Below are positions 25,842 to 34,878 of a DNA stretch of 64,000 nucleotides, piece by piece. The stretch spans positions 425,755-489,754 of the forward strand of contig NZ_LVEM01000002.1 in NCBI RefSeq assembly GCF_001641335.1. The letters are read 5' to 3'. This DNA is from Bradyrhizobium stylosanthis. Lineage in GTDB: Bacteria > Pseudomonadota > Alphaproteobacteria > Rhizobiales > Xanthobacteraceae. The notes below the pieces were generated by a model that searched no databases, was not told the DNA's origin, and was given only the letters and a program-made list of their open reading frames with translations. A program made the translations under genes and the position numbers. Position 1 is the first letter of the stretch, and each line of letters opens with the position of its first letter.

Positions 25842-27044
25842 TCAGCGCTTGCGCTCGGGGCCGCAGACGGTGCCCTTCTCGACCATCGCGTCGATCTCGG
25901 CCTTGGTATAGCCGAACTCGCCCAGCACCTCGGCCGCGTGCTGACTGAACTTCGGCGGCACGCGCCGCAGGCTCGGCTTGCTACGATCGAGCCGGATCGG
26001 CGAGGCCACGCCCTTGTACCAGTCCTTCTCGATGATATCGCCGCGCGCGATGGTGTGCGCGTTGGTCAGGGCCTGGTCGATCTTCTGCACCGGGCCGGCG
26101 GGCAGGCCCGCCGCGAGCAGGCGGTTGCACAGCGGCTCGGCCTCGTGCTGGCTGAACACCGCGGCAAGCTCGGCGCGCAGCGCCTCGCGGTTGGCGATGC
26201 GGTCCTTGTTGCGGGCAAAGCGCGGATCGGTGCCGAGCTCGGGCTTGCCGATCTCCTTGGCGAGCTTGCGGAAGGTGCCGTCATTGCCGACGCCGATGAA
26301 GATGTTGTCGGTCCTGGTCGGGAAGATCGCGTAAGGCACGAGGTTCGGATGCTCGTTGCCGGTGAGCGAGGGCGGCTTGCCATGCATGAAATAGTTCGCG
26401 GTGTGCGGATGCATGATGGCGAGGCCCGTTTCGTACAGCGTCGTCTCCAGGAACTGGCCCTTGCCGGAGCGCTGGCGCTCCGACAGCGCCATCAGGATGC
26501 CGATCGCCGCGTAAAGTCCGGTGGTGATGTCGACCAGCGGCACGCCGATCCGCATCGGGCCGCTCTCGGGCGAGCCGGTCGCCGCGATCATGCCGGTCAT
26601 GGCCTGGATGATGGCGTCGTAGCCGGGATTGCCGCCGCGCGGGCCGTCGGCGCCGAAGCCGCAGATCCGGCAATGCACGAGGCGCGGGAATTTCTTGCTG
26701 AGCACATCGTTGCCGATGCCCCATTTCTCCAGCGTGCCCGGCTTGAAATTCTCGATCAGGACGTCGGCCGTCTCCAGCATCTTGAGCAGCACGATTCGGC
26801 CGCCCTCGGAGGCGAGGTCGAGGCCGATCGAGCGCTTGTTGCGGTTGATGCCGACGAAATAGGCCGCGTCCTCCTCATGGAAGGGAGGGCCCCATTCGCG
26901 CACCTCGTCGCCCGCGGGCGGCTCGACCTTGATCACGTCGGCGCCGTGGTCGGCGAGGATCTGGGTGCAATAGGGACCGCCGAGCACGCGCGTGAGATCG
27001 ATGACGCGCAGTCCGCTCATTGCGCCCAATGCTGCTTCAGTCAT
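25842..27044 (-). CDS. CaiB/BaiF (family III) CoA-transferase
   Basis: 400 residues, full length for the family. N-terminal motif LRVIDLTRVLGGPYCTQILADHGADVIKVEPP is diagnostic of class III CoA-transferases. The catalytic Asp is expected in GVPLVDITTGLYAAIGI (near residue 170). These enzymes move CoA between carboxylic acids through aspartyl-CoA anhydrides (formyl-CoA:oxalate, carnitine, succinyl-CoA types). The substrate cannot be named: no oxalyl-CoA decarboxylase, dehydrogenase or other pathway gene is adjacent. Confidence 0.88.
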   Translation of the reverse strand: MTEAALGAMSGLRVIDLTRVLGGPYCTQILADHGADVIKVEPPAGDEVREWGPPFHEEDAAYFVGINRNKRSIGLDLASEGGRIVLLKMLETADVLIENFKPGTLEKWGIGNDVLSKKFPRLVHCRICGFGADGPRGGNPGYDAIIQAMTGMIAATGSPESGPMRIGVPLVDITTGLYAAIGILMALSERQRSGKGQFLETTLYETGLAIMHPHTANYFMHGKPPSLTGNEHPNLVPYAIFPTRTDNIFIGVGNDGTFRKLAKEIGKPELGTDPRFARNKDRIANREALRAELAAVFSQHEAEPLCNRLLAAGLPAGPVQKIDQALTNAHTIARGDIIEKDWYKGVASPIRLDRSKPSLRRVPPKFSQHAAEVLGEFGYTKAEIDAMVEKGTVCGPERKR

Positions 27045-27218
27045 GCCGTCGCTTCCCTGTGTCGATATTTGATCACAGGCCTAGCGAGGTTTTTTTGAGC
27101 CAGCAATGGGCTGCCGCGTAGGGCCGCATGCACGGCTGCCGCGCAATCCCGCAATGTGGGAAATCAACGAAAGCGGCCGGCCCGAGGGGGGTCTCGGGCC
27201 AGCCAATTCACCGTCGGA

Positions 27219-27644
27219 TCAGACGACCGTCAGGCGAACGTCGACATTGCCGCGCGTGGCATTGGAGTACGGGCACACCTGGTGCGCCTTGGCGACCAGC
27301 GCCTCGGCTTCCGCACGGGCGAGGCCCGGCAGCGAGACGGCGAGGTCGATATCGAGGCCGAAGCCGCCCTCGGAGCGCGGGCCGATGCCGACGGTCGAGG
27401 TGACGGAGGCGTCGGCGGGAACCTTGGGGCCGCCCTGCGACGACACGAACTTCATCGCGCCGATGAAGCAGGCGGCATAGCCGGCCGCGAACAGCTGCTC
27501 GGGATTGTTGCCGGCACCGCCGCCGCCGCCGAGCTCCTTCGGCGTGGTCAGCTTGACGTCGAGCGCGCCGTCGAGGGTCGCAGCATGGCCGTCGCGGCCG
27601 CCGGTGGCTTTTGCGCTGGTCTTGTAGAGCACGTTCACGGACAT
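27219..27644 (-). CDS. ohr: Organic hydroperoxide resistance protein Ohr
   Basis: 141 residues from the ATG at 27644, chosen for the GAGGAGA ribosome site just upstream. The OsmC/Ohr fold is evident, with the two reactive cysteines Cys59 ([13 protein letters not shown]) and Cys124 ([13 protein letters not shown]). The N-terminus ([15 protein letters not shown]) is typical of Ohr rather than OsmC. It reduces organic and fatty acid hydroperoxides with lipoyl-protein electrons. Divergent from ohrR across a gap with two operator palindromes, so repression relieved by organic peroxide is expected. Confidence 0.95.
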   Translation of the reverse strand: MSVNVLYKTSAKATGGRDGHAATLDGALDVKLTTPKELGGGGGAGNNPEQLFAAGYAACFIGAMKFVSSQGGPKVPADASVTSTVGIGPRSEGGFGLDIDLAVSLPGLARAEAEALVAKAHQVCPYSNATRGNVDVRLTVV

Positions 27645-27696
27645 TGTCGTCTCCTCGGGTCCTTGCGGGTTGGGGTGCAATCTTTATCGCAGGCAA

Positions 27697-27716
27697 TTAG
27701 ATTGTGCGCAATCTAA
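27697..27716. promoter_or_regulatory. OhrR operator 1 (ohr-proximal palindrome)
   Basis: Perfect 8-bp arms TTAGATTG and CAATCTAA around TGCG. The arms contain the ATTG/CAAT core seen in OhrR sites. Centre-to-centre distance to the second palindrome is 36 bp. Confidence 0.7.
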
Positions 27717-27730
27717 ATCGGCATGCCTCA

Positions 27731-27754
27731 CATTTAATTGTTCGCAATTGAATG
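27731..27754. promoter_or_regulatory. OhrR operator 2 (ohrR-proximal palindrome)
   Basis: 10-bp arms CATTTAATTG and CAATTGAATG around TTCG, one mismatch, sharing ATTG-N4-CAAT with operator 1. It lies about 45 bp before the ohrR start, so binding here would give autorepression. Confidence 0.7.
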
Positions 27755-27799
27755 TGCCGCCGGCCGGCCCCAGAATGGGAGAAACCCGTGAGATTCTCT

Positions 27800-28258
27800 A
27801 TGGCCCGGAAATCATCGACCTTCGATCCGCAAAAGCTCGATAACCAGATCTGCTTCGCGGTCTATTCGGCCGCGCACGCCTTCAACCGCGTCTACAAGCC
27901 GCTGCTCGACCGGCTCGGCCTGACCTATCCGCAATATCTCGTCATGCTGGTGCTGTGGGAGCGCGACGACGTGCCGGTCAAGGACATCGGCGAAAAACTG
28001 TTCCTGGATTCGGGCACGCTGACCCCGCTGCTCAAGCGCCTCGAGGCCGCCCATCTCGTCAGGCGCACCCGCTCGCGCGAGGACGAGCGCCAGGTCCTGA
28101 TCTCGCTGACGCCGCAGGGCCACGCCCTGAAAGAAAAGGCGCGCGCCGTGCCGCAGTCGATCCTGGCGGCGTCGGACTGTTCGGTGTCGGAGCTGGTGAC
28201 GATGAAGGACGAGATCGTCGCGCTCAGGGACCGGCTGAATGCGGTGATCGGGGAGTAG
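27800..28258 (+). CDS. ohrR: MarR-family organic-peroxide sensor OhrR
   Basis: 152 residues from ATG 27800; a GTG 12 bases upstream, after GGGAGAAACCC, is a credible alternative. Winged-helix MarR fold with recognition region DIGEKLFLDSGTLTPLLKRLE and wing RSREDERQVLISLT. Cys18 (DNQICFAVYS) is the peroxide-reactive residue. A second cysteine at 127 (AASDCSVSEL) suggests the two-cysteine type that forms an intersubunit disulfide on oxidation. Repressor of the divergent ohr gene, probably also of itself. Confidence 0.92.
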   Translation: MARKSSTFDPQKLDNQICFAVYSAAHAFNRVYKPLLDRLGLTYPQYLVMLVLWERDDVPVKDIGEKLFLDSGTLTPLLKRLEAAHLVRRTRSREDERQVLISLTPQGHALKEKARAVPQSILAASDCSVSELVTMKDEIVALRDRLNAVIGE

Positions 28259-28263
28259 TCGGG

Positions 28264-28327
28264 ATTTAATTCAAAGCCCGGCTTCGCCCTTCGGGCTGCG
28301 CCGCGGCAGCCTTCGCTTCGCGAAGGC

Positions 28328-28328
<1 letters not shown>
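28264..28328 (-). terminator. Two hairpins downstream of tRNA-Ala
   Basis: Reading the minus strand after the tRNA 3' end, a 9-bp stem (AGCCTTCGC/GCGAAGGCT, 28308-28328) is followed by a second stem (AGCCCG/CGGGCT) ending in TTTGAATT. This could end the tRNA transcript, but the T-run is poor; an interspersed palindromic repeat is equally possible. Confidence 0.35.
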
Positions 28329-28403
<75 letters not shown>

Positions 28404-28499
28404 TTAGTCCTTAACCGGGGTGAACCTGGTTGATCACCCCTGGACCGGCGAGCCTTGCGACTCGCGCGGTGCACCCTTTTTCACAGATCAGGGCTGATC

Positions 28500-28907
28500 T
28501 CAAGTCTCTTCATCACCTCCGACATCACCAATGATGTCGGTCACGTCCTCATCGCCCTCTTCTTCGTCGGCAATGAAGGTCGAATCGTCGTCATCGTCGT
28601 CGTCGATGGTCTCATCGACCTCGATATCGTCCTCGGATTCGGGCACGGCAGCCTTGACCTTGCCGGTGTTCTCCTCGGCGTCGGCCTCCTCGAGCGAGAC
28701 CTCCTCGACCTCCGCCGGCTCCGGCGTGGTGTCGGCGGCGGCTGCATGGCGGGCCTCGGCGCCGCGAGGCACGCGGGCGGGCGCCACGGGCGCGATCGGC
28801 ACAACTTCGCCGGTATAGGGCGAGATCACCGGATTCTTGTTGAGGTCGTAGAATTTCTTGCCCGTGGTCGGGCAAATACGTTTGGTTCCGAGTTCGGACT
28901 TGGCCAC
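28500..28907 (-). CDS. FYDLN-acid-domain protein (TIGR02300 family)
   Basis: 135 residues from a GTG start (VAKSELGTKR); longer frames upstream add residues not seen in the family. The N-terminus ELGTKRICPTTGKKFYDLNK gives the family its name, with one Cys and the FYDLN motif. From about residue 60 the chain is strongly acidic, ending in runs of Asp/Glu (a stretch of seven Asp). The family is alphaproteobacterial and of unknown function. The acidic tail suggests an interaction with a basic partner. It is divergent from aroA. Confidence 0.85.
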   Translation of the reverse strand: MAKSELGTKRICPTTGKKFYDLNKNPVISPYTGEVVPIAPVAPARVPRGAEARHAAAADTTPEPAEVEEVSLEEADAEENTGKVKAAVPESEDDIEVDETIDDDDDDDSTFIADEEEGDEDVTDIIGDVGGDEET

Positions 28908-29077
28908 GGCAGGAATCCTGGGAATGTCTGAAAAGCGGTGCTTCACTTGGCTAGTTGGCGGCCCGCTGTCAATAGCGCATTACGGGAGAACGACATGCCC
29001 GTGACGGGACGCAGACCATGTGGTACCTGCGCGCCAGCCCGATGGATGCGTCCAGGGGCCTATCCAAGGACACAATC

Positions 29078-30415
29078 TTGACCCATTCCGACGAACCGAG
29101 GCCGCTCCAGTCTCGCGCCAGCGGTCCCCTGACCGGGAAAGTACGGGTGCCCGGGGACAAGTCGATCTCCCACCGCGCCCTGATCCTGGGCGCGCTCGCG
29201 GTCGGCGAGACCCGGATTTCGGGCCTTCTGGAGGGCGAGGACGTCCTCAACACCGCCAAGTCGATGCAGGTGCTGGGCGCCGGCGTCGAACGCACCGGCG
29301 ATTTCGCCTGGAAGGTCAACGGCGTGGGGGTCGGCGGCTTTGCCCAGCCCAAGGCGGCGCTGGATTTCGGCAACTCCGGCACCGGCTGCCGGCTGGTCAT
29401 GGGCGCCGTCGCCGGTTGCCCGATCTCGGCGGTGTTCGACGGCGATGCCTCGCTGCGCAGCCGCCCCATGCGCCGGATCCTCGATCCCCTGGAAAAGATG
29501 GGCGCGAAAGTCACCTCCGGGAGCGAGGGCGGCCGCCTGCCGCTGACGCTCCAGGGCGCGCGCGATCCGCTGCCGATCACCTACAAGACCCCGGTCGCCT
29601 CGGCCCAGATCAAATCGGCGGTGCTGCTGGCGGGCCTCGCCGCGCCGGGCACCACCACGGTCATCGAGAACGAGGCCAGCCGCGACCACACCGAGCTGAT
29701 GCTCAAGCACTTCGGCGCCGACATCACCTCGGTGCAGGAAGGCCTGCACGGCCGCCGCATCACGTTGGTCGGCCAGCCTGAGCTGCATGGCGCCAATGTC
29801 GTCGTGCCCGCCGATCCCTCGTCGGCCGCATTCCCAATTGTCGCTGCGCTGATTGTCGAGGGCTCGGATGTCGTTCTGTCCGACGTCATGACCAATCCGC
29901 TGCGCACCGGCCTGTTCACCACGCTGCGCGAAATGGGCGCCTCCATCGAGGAAAGCGACGTGCGCGGCGATGCCGGCGAGCCGATGGCGCAGCTGCGCGT
30001 GCGCGCCTCGAAGCTGCGCGGCGTCGAGGTGCCGCCGGAGCGGGCGCCGTCGATGATCGACGAATATCTGGTGCTGGCGGTGGCGGCCTCGTTTGCCGAG
30101 GGCACGACCATCATGCGCGGCCTGCAGGAGCTCCGCGTCAAGGAATCCGATCGCCTTGAGGCCACCGCCGCGATGCTGCGCGTCAACGGCGTCAAGGTCG
30201 AGATCTCCGGCGACGACCTGATCGTCGAGGGCCGCGGCCATGTCCCCGGCGGCGGCACGGTGGCCACCCACATGGATCATCGCATCGCGATGTCGGCGCT
30301 GGTGATGGGCTGCGCCTCCGACCAGCCGGTGACCGTCGACGACACCGCCTTCATCGCCACCAGTTTCCCGGATTTCATTCCGATGATGCGTTCGCTAGGG
30401 GCCGAGTTTTCATGA
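29078..30415 (+). CDS. aroA: 3-Phosphoshikimate 1-carboxyvinyltransferase, class II EPSP synthase
   Basis: 445 residues from TTG 29078, preceded by AAGGA with a 7-base spacer; upstream ATGs lack such a site. It catalyses shikimate-3-phosphate + PEP to EPSP in the shikimate pathway. Class II (Agrobacterium CP4-like) features are GDKSISHR near residue 26, [40 protein letters not shown] and LRVKESDRL. The active-site loop reads [10 protein letters not shown]: Gly101 stands where the glyphosate-tolerant CP4 enzyme has Ala100. First gene of aroA-cmk-rpsA; the stop overlaps the cmk start by four bases. Confidence 0.96.
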   Translation: MTHSDEPRPLQSRASGPLTGKVRVPGDKSISHRALILGALAVGETRISGLLEGEDVLNTAKSMQVLGAGVERTGDFAWKVNGVGVGGFAQPKAALDFGNSGTGCRLVMGAVAGCPISAVFDGDASLRSRPMRRILDPLEKMGAKVTSGSEGGRLPLTLQGARDPLPITYKTPVASAQIKSAVLLAGLAAPGTTTVIENEASRDHTELMLKHFGADITSVQEGLHGRRITLVGQPELHGANVVVPADPSSAAFPIVAALIVEGSDVVLSDVMTNPLRTGLFTTLREMGASIEESDVRGDAGEPMAQLRVRASKLRGVEVPPERAPSMIDEYLVLAVAASFAEGTTIMRGLQELRVKESDRLEATAAMLRVNGVKVEISGDDLIVEGRGHVPGGGTVATHMDHRIAMSALVMGCASDQPVTVDDTAFIATSFPDFIPMMRSLGAEFS

Positions 30416-31050
30416 TTATCGCGATCGACGGGCCCGCGGCCTCGGGCAAGGGCACGCTCGGCAAACGTCTCGCCCACCATTACGGCTATCGTCATCTTGA
30501 TACCGGCGTGATCTACCGCGCGGTGGCCTATGCCCTCACGCAGTCCGGTCATGATCTCCGGGACGAGGCGGCCGCGGTGCAGGCTGCCCTGGAGCTCGAT
30601 CCGGAAAAGTTCGGCAATCCCGCCCTGAAGACCCAGGAGGCCGGCGAGGGCGCCTCGATCGTCTCGGCGATCCCGAGGGTCCGCGAGGTCCTGGTCAATT
30701 TCCAGCGGCAATTCGCCGCCGATCCGCCCGGGGCCGTGCTGGACGGCCGGGACATTGGAACCGTGATCTGCCCCCATGCCGATGTGAAGATTTTCGTCGT
30801 CGCCGACCCCAAGGTCCGCGCCCGCCGCCGCACCATGGAGGCGAGGGCCAGGGGCGAGGAGGCCGACGAAGCGGCCGTGCTCGCCGACATCATCCGGCGC
30901 GACGAACGCGACAAGAACCGGCCGATTGCGCCTTTAAAGCCGGCCTCGGATGCTTACTTGCTAGATAACTCCCAACTGGATATAGAGGGCGGCGTCCGGG
31001 CCGCCATCGACATTATCGAGGCCGTCCGAGCGGGCCGGTCGCGGGGTTAA
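30412..31050 (+). CDS. cmk: Cytidylate kinase
   Basis: 212 residues. P-loop [13 protein letters not shown] at the N-terminus, then the CMP-binding region [27 protein letters not shown] and the lid [13 protein letters not shown]. It phosphorylates CMP and dCMP with ATP. Coupled to aroA by an ATGA overlap; the order aroA-cmk-rpsA is widely conserved. Confidence 0.95.
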   Translation: MIIAIDGPAASGKGTLGKRLAHHYGYRHLDTGVIYRAVAYALTQSGHDLRDEAAAVQAALELDPEKFGNPALKTQEAGEGASIVSAIPRVREVLVNFQRQFAADPPGAVLDGRDIGTVICPHADVKIFVVADPKVRARRRTMEARARGEEADEAAVLADIIRRDERDKNRPIAPLKPASDAYLLDNSQLDIEGGVRAAIDIIEAVRAGRSRG

Positions 31051-31318
31051 GCCGCCACCGTCATTGGAGGAAGTGCCCGCTCCCGCTCTTTGAGGTCGAT
31101 ACATCAGGTCCTTCGTTTCGGGACCGGTGCGATCCAGGCTCCGGACAACAGATTTCCACGTATCGAACGCGCGGGCCCTGCCGGCCCGCTTCCGCTGGTT
31201 CGCCTTTTGGGGCGGAGCAACGAGCGGTCGCTCGAAGGTCTTGCGGACCTTCCGACACTGCGTGTGCGATGCGCCCATGAACCCAACGGCCGGCAAGACA
31301 TCCGCAACTGGAGAACAA
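31051..31318 (+). other. Long leader of rpsA
   Basis: The 268 bp between cmk and rpsA have no supported gene. Ribosomal protein S1 genes usually have structured leaders used for autoregulation, so part of this stretch may be leader RNA. No specific fold or promoter could be assigned by eye; a weak GGAG lies shortly before the start codon. Confidence 0.35.
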
Positions 31319-33025
31319 ATGGCTTCGACTTCTGCTGATACCTATAGCCCGTCGCGCGACGATTTCGCCGCGATGCTCGACGAGTCCTTCGCAGGTGGCA
31401 ACCTGCAGGAGAGCTCGGTCGTCAAGGGCAAGGTGGTTGCAATTGAAAAGGACATGGCCGTCATCGACGTCGGCCTGAAGACCGAGGGCCGCGTTGCCCT
31501 TCGCGAATTTTCCGGCCCCGGCCGTGACTCCGAACTCAAGGTCGGCGACGAGGTGGAAGTGTTCCTCGATCGCATCGAGAACGCCCTCGGCGAAGCCGTG
31601 CTGTCGCGCGACAAGGCGCGCCGCGAAGAGAGCTGGGGCAAGCTCGAGAAGGCCTTCCAGAACAACGAGAAGGTCAACGGCGTCATCTTCAACCAGGTCA
31701 AGGGCGGCTTCACCGTCGACCTCGACGGTGCCGTTGCGTTCCTGCCGCGCTCGCAGGTGGACATCCGTCCGATCCGCGACGTCGCGCCGCTGATGAACAA
31801 CTCGCAGCCGTTCCAGATCCTCAAGATGGACCGCCGCCGCGGCAACATCGTGGTGTCGCGCCGCACGGTTCTCGAAGAGACCCGCGCCGAGCAGCGCCAG
31901 GAGCTGGTGCAGAACCTCGAAGAGGGTCAGGTCATCGACGGCGTGGTCAAGAACATCACCGATTACGGTGCGTTCGTTGACCTCGGCGGCATCGACGGCC
32001 TGCTGCACGTCACCGACATCGCGTGGCGCCGCGTCAACCACCCGACCGAGGTGCTCTCGATCGGCCAGACCGTGAAGGTCAAGATCATCAAGATCAACCA
32101 CGAGACGCACCGCATCTCGCTGGGCATGAAGCAGCTGCTGGACGATCCGTGGCAGGGCATCGAAGCCAAGTACCCGCTGGGTGCCCGCTTCACCGGCCGC
32201 GTCACCAACATCACCGACTACGGTGCGTTCGTCGAGCTCGAGCCGGGCATCGAAGGCCTGATCCACGTCTCCGAGATGTCGTGGACCAAGAAGAACATGC
32301 ACCCCGGCAAGATCGTGTCGACCTCGCAGGAAGTCGACGTGCAGGTGCTGGAGGTCGATTCCGTCAAGCGCCGTATCTCGCTCGGCCTCAAGCAGACCAT
32401 GCGCAACCCGTGGGAGGTCTTCGTCGAAGGTCACCCGACCGGTTCGGTGGTCGAGGGCGAGGTCAAGAACAAGACCGAGTTCGGCCTGTTCCTGGGTCTC
32501 GAGGGCGACGTCGACGGCATGGTCCACCTCTCCGACCTCGACTGGAAGCTTCCGGGCGAGCAGGTGATCGACAACTACAAGAAGGGCGACATGGTCAAGG
32601 CCGTGGTGCTCGATGTGGACGTCGAGAAGGAGCGCATCTCGCTCGGCATCAAGCAGCTCGAAGGCGACCCCTTCGCCGAGCCGGGCGATGTCAAGAAGGG
32701 CGCGGTCGTGACCTGCGAAGTGCTCGAAGTGAAGGAGAGCGGTATCGAGGTGAAGATCGCCGGTACCGACTTCACCACCTTCATCAAGCGCTCCGAGCTC
32801 GCGCGTGACCGCAACGACCAGCGCGCCGAACGCTTCGCCGTCGGTGAGAAGGTCGATGCCCGCGTGATCCAGTTCGACAAGAAGGCCCGCAAGGTCCAGG
32901 TGTCGATCAAGGCGCTCGAAGTGGCCGAAGAGAAGGAAGCCATCGCGCAGTACGGCTCCTCGGATTCGGGTGCGACGCTGGGCGACATCCTCGGCACCGC
33001 GCTCAAGAACCGCGACAGCAAGTAA
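31319..33025 (+). CDS. rpsA: 30S ribosomal protein S1
   Basis: 568 residues (E. coli 557) from ATG 31319 (ASTSADTYSPSRDDFAAML). Six S1 (OB-fold) domains are visible, beginning near VVKGKVVAIEKDMAVIDVG, VNGVIFNQVKGGFTVDL, IDGVVKNITDYGAFVDLGG, FTGRVTNITDYGAFVELE, VEGEVKNKTEFGLFLGLE and VTCEVLEVKESGIEVKIAG. The first two bind the ribosome and the later ones bind mRNA, helping start translation of structured messages. Codon use is strongly biased as expected for a highly expressed gene. A strong terminator follows. Confidence 0.97.
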   Translation: MASTSADTYSPSRDDFAAMLDESFAGGNLQESSVVKGKVVAIEKDMAVIDVGLKTEGRVALREFSGPGRDSELKVGDEVEVFLDRIENALGEAVLSRDKARREESWGKLEKAFQNNEKVNGVIFNQVKGGFTVDLDGAVAFLPRSQVDIRPIRDVAPLMNNSQPFQILKMDRRRGNIVVSRRTVLEETRAEQRQELVQNLEEGQVIDGVVKNITDYGAFVDLGGIDGLLHVTDIAWRRVNHPTEVLSIGQTVKVKIIKINHETHRISLGMKQLLDDPWQGIEAKYPLGARFTGRVTNITDYGAFVELEPGIEGLIHVSEMSWTKKNMHPGKIVSTSQEVDVQVLEVDSVKRRISLGLKQTMRNPWEVFVEGHPTGSVVEGEVKNKTEFGLFLGLEGDVDGMVHLSDLDWKLPGEQVIDNYKKGDMVKAVVLDVDVEKERISLGIKQLEGDPFAEPGDVKKGAVVTCEVLEVKESGIEVKIAGTDFTTFIKRSELARDRNDQRAERFAVGEKVDARVIQFDKKARKVQVSIKALEVAEEKEAIAQYGSSDSGATLGDILGTALKNRDSK

Positions 33026-33047
33026 GCGAAACGTTTCGCTGACAGGG

Positions 33048-33076
33048 AAGCCCCGGCGCAAGCCGGGGCTTTTTTG
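33048..33076 (+). terminator. Rho-independent terminator of rpsA
   Basis: A perfect 10-bp stem AAGCCCCGGC / GCCGGGGCTT around GCAA is followed directly by a T-run, 22 bases after the rpsA stop. Confidence 0.92.
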
Positions 33077-33083
33077 TTGCTAT

Positions 33084-33210
33084 GTCGTCCCGGCGAAGGC
33101 CGGGACCCATAACCCCAGGGAGTAGTTTGGCAAAGACCCTTCGTGCGGTACTGCGACCAATCGCAACCGATGGATTCCGCGGTATGGGTCCCGGCCTTCG
33201 CCGGGACGAC
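33084..33210. repeat. 127-bp palindromic element with 28-bp perfect terminal inverted repeats
   Basis: The ends at 33084-33111 and 33183-33210 are perfect reverse complements (starting GTCGTCCCGGCGAAGGCC). The 71-bp core carries no gene. Structure fits an interspersed non-coding repeat or MITE-like element; no target duplication is obvious. Together with the terminator it fills most of the rpsA-sppA gap; the remaining ~140 bp show only the sppA ribosome-site region. Confidence 0.75.
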
Positions 33211-33350
33211 AGAGAATGTGTGGCTCCGTCCGGGCTACACCCCCCAAGCCTTCATTTCTTCAAATTGCGCCGCAATTGATGTATCCAGCTAAGCCAATGC
33301 TCACGTTGTGACGGCACAACGCGCACGGCCTTTCATTTGGAGACATTCCG

Positions 33351-34331
33351 ATGTCGCTCGATTCGGACATCATCGTCGATCGCCGCAGGATTCGCCGCAA
33401 GCTGACGTTCTGGCGCGTGGTGGCAGCGCTGATCGCGATCGCGGCGATCGCGAGCTTTGCGCTGATCGCAACGCCCGGTGCGCGCGGCACGTTCGCATCC
33501 GCCGGTTCGATCGCGCGGGTTCAGATCGAGGGCCTGATCCGCAGCGATTCCGATCGCACGCAGGCGCTGGAGCGGCTCGAGAATTCGCAGGCCGCCGCCG
33601 TCATCGTTCACATCAACTCGCCGGGCGGCACCACCGCGGGCTCCGAGCAGCTCTACGACTCGCTCGTGCGGCTCAAGGCAAAGAAGCCGCTTGTCGTCGT
33701 GGTCGAAGGTCTCGCCGCCTCCGGCGGCTACATCACCGCGATCGCCAGCGATCACATCATCGCGCAGCAGAGCTCGCTGGTCGGCTCGATCGGCGTGCTG
33801 TTCCAGTATCCCAACGTCACCGAGCTGTTGAAGACCATTGGCGTGAAGGTCGAGGAGGTGAAATCCTCGCCGCTGAAGGCTGCGCCCAACGGTTTCGAGC
33901 CGACAAGCCCCGAAGCGCGCGCCGCGCTCGATGCGCTGGTGAAGGATTCCTACGCCTGGTTCAAGGGACTGGTGAAGGAACGGCGTGGCATGGATGACAC
34001 GCAGCTCGAGAAAGTGGCCGACGGCCGCGTCTTCACCGGCCGGCAGGCGATCGATCTCAAGCTGATCGATCAGATCGGCGACGAGAAGACGGCGGTGACC
34101 TGGCTGGTCGAGCAGAAGGGCGTCAAGAAGGGCCTTTCCGTGCGCGACTACAAGCTGCAGCCGCGTTTTGGCGACCTGCCGTTCCTCAAGACTGCCGCGG
34201 CCGTGACGCTGGAAGCGCTTGGTTTGGGCTCGATTGCGCATCAAATCGGACAAACCGGCGTCGCGCAGGCAGTCGACAGGTTCGGAATGGATGGAATGCT
34301 GGCGTTGTGGCAGCCGGCTGCGTCAAACTGA
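33351..34331 (+). CDS. sppA: Signal peptide peptidase SppA (short type)
   Basis: 326 residues, the single-repeat 36K form. One N-terminal membrane helix (VVAALIAIAAIASFALIAT) is followed by the crotonase-like S49 protease domain: VHINSPGGTTAGSEQLYDSL, GLAASGGYITAIASD (nucleophile region), LVGSIGVLFQYPN and EVKSSPLKAAPN (expected general-base Lys). It degrades cleaved signal peptides and membrane fragments. Placed between rpsA and ihfB as in other rhizobia. Confidence 0.93.
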   Translation: MSLDSDIIVDRRRIRRKLTFWRVVAALIAIAAIASFALIATPGARGTFASAGSIARVQIEGLIRSDSDRTQALERLENSQAAAVIVHINSPGGTTAGSEQLYDSLVRLKAKKPLVVVVEGLAASGGYITAIASDHIIAQQSSLVGSIGVLFQYPNVTELLKTIGVKVEEVKSSPLKAAPNGFEPTSPEARAALDALVKDSYAWFKGLVKERRGMDDTQLEKVADGRVFTGRQAIDLKLIDQIGDEKTAVTWLVEQKGVKKGLSVRDYKLQPRFGDLPFLKTAAAVTLEALGLGSIAHQIGQTGVAQAVDRFGMDGMLALWQPAASN

Positions 34332-34501
34332 ACAGACAGGCGAGTTCCCGAAGGTTTTCTCGCGCCGCGAGTGTCGGGGCAGCCCGCTTTTTCGGCATTT
34401 GTCACGCAATTTCACGACGCTCAACCTTGATTTAGCGTCTTGACAGATCACAGTATTTTCACGGAAATGGTCATCCGCACGCTCCCGGGTCCTATCTCTC
34501 G

Positions 34502-34807
34502 ATGATCAAATCCGAACTTGTTCAGCGTATCGCCGAGCACAACCCGCATCTGTACCAGCGGGATGTCGAGAACATTGTGAATGCGATTCTCGAAGAGATC
34601 GTAGCGGCCCTCGCACGCGGTGACCGCGTCGAGCTGCGCGGTTTCGGTGCCTTCTCGGTCAAGCATCGCCCGGCACGCGCCGGGCGCAATCCACGCACCG
34701 GCGCCCATGTGCCCGTCGACCAGAAGAGCGTTCCGTTCTTCAAGACCGGCAAGGAAATGCGCGAGCGGCTGAACCGCGACCATCCGGATCCCGGCGCGCC
34801 AGACTGA
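34502..34807 (+). CDS. ihfB: Integration host factor beta subunit
   Basis: 101 residues of the HU/IHF fold ([20 protein letters not shown] ... [14 protein letters not shown]), with the DNA-intercalating arm [14 protein letters not shown] containing the key proline. It forms the DNA-bending heterodimer with IhfA, encoded elsewhere. IHF assists sigma-54 promoters, which fits the rpoN locus nearby. Confidence 0.95.
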   Translation: MIKSELVQRIAEHNPHLYQRDVENIVNAILEEIVAALARGDRVELRGFGAFSVKHRPARAGRNPRTGAHVPVDQKSVPFFKTGKEMRERLNRDHPDPGAPD

Positions 34808-34878
34808 GGCCGGCGCCAGGGGTTTTTGCGGTCGCGAGCGATGCGGCCGCTGGCTTGATTCAAGGCGAGCGAAGCGAG

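Noticed and set aside
31061..33061. 666-residue minus-strand frame opposite rpsA
   Set aside because: A codon-bias artefact of the S1 gene on the other strand; His/Asp/Leu-rich with no domain.
33084..33210. CRISPR-like repeat array
   Set aside because: There is only one inverted pair and no regularly spaced direct repeats or cas genes.
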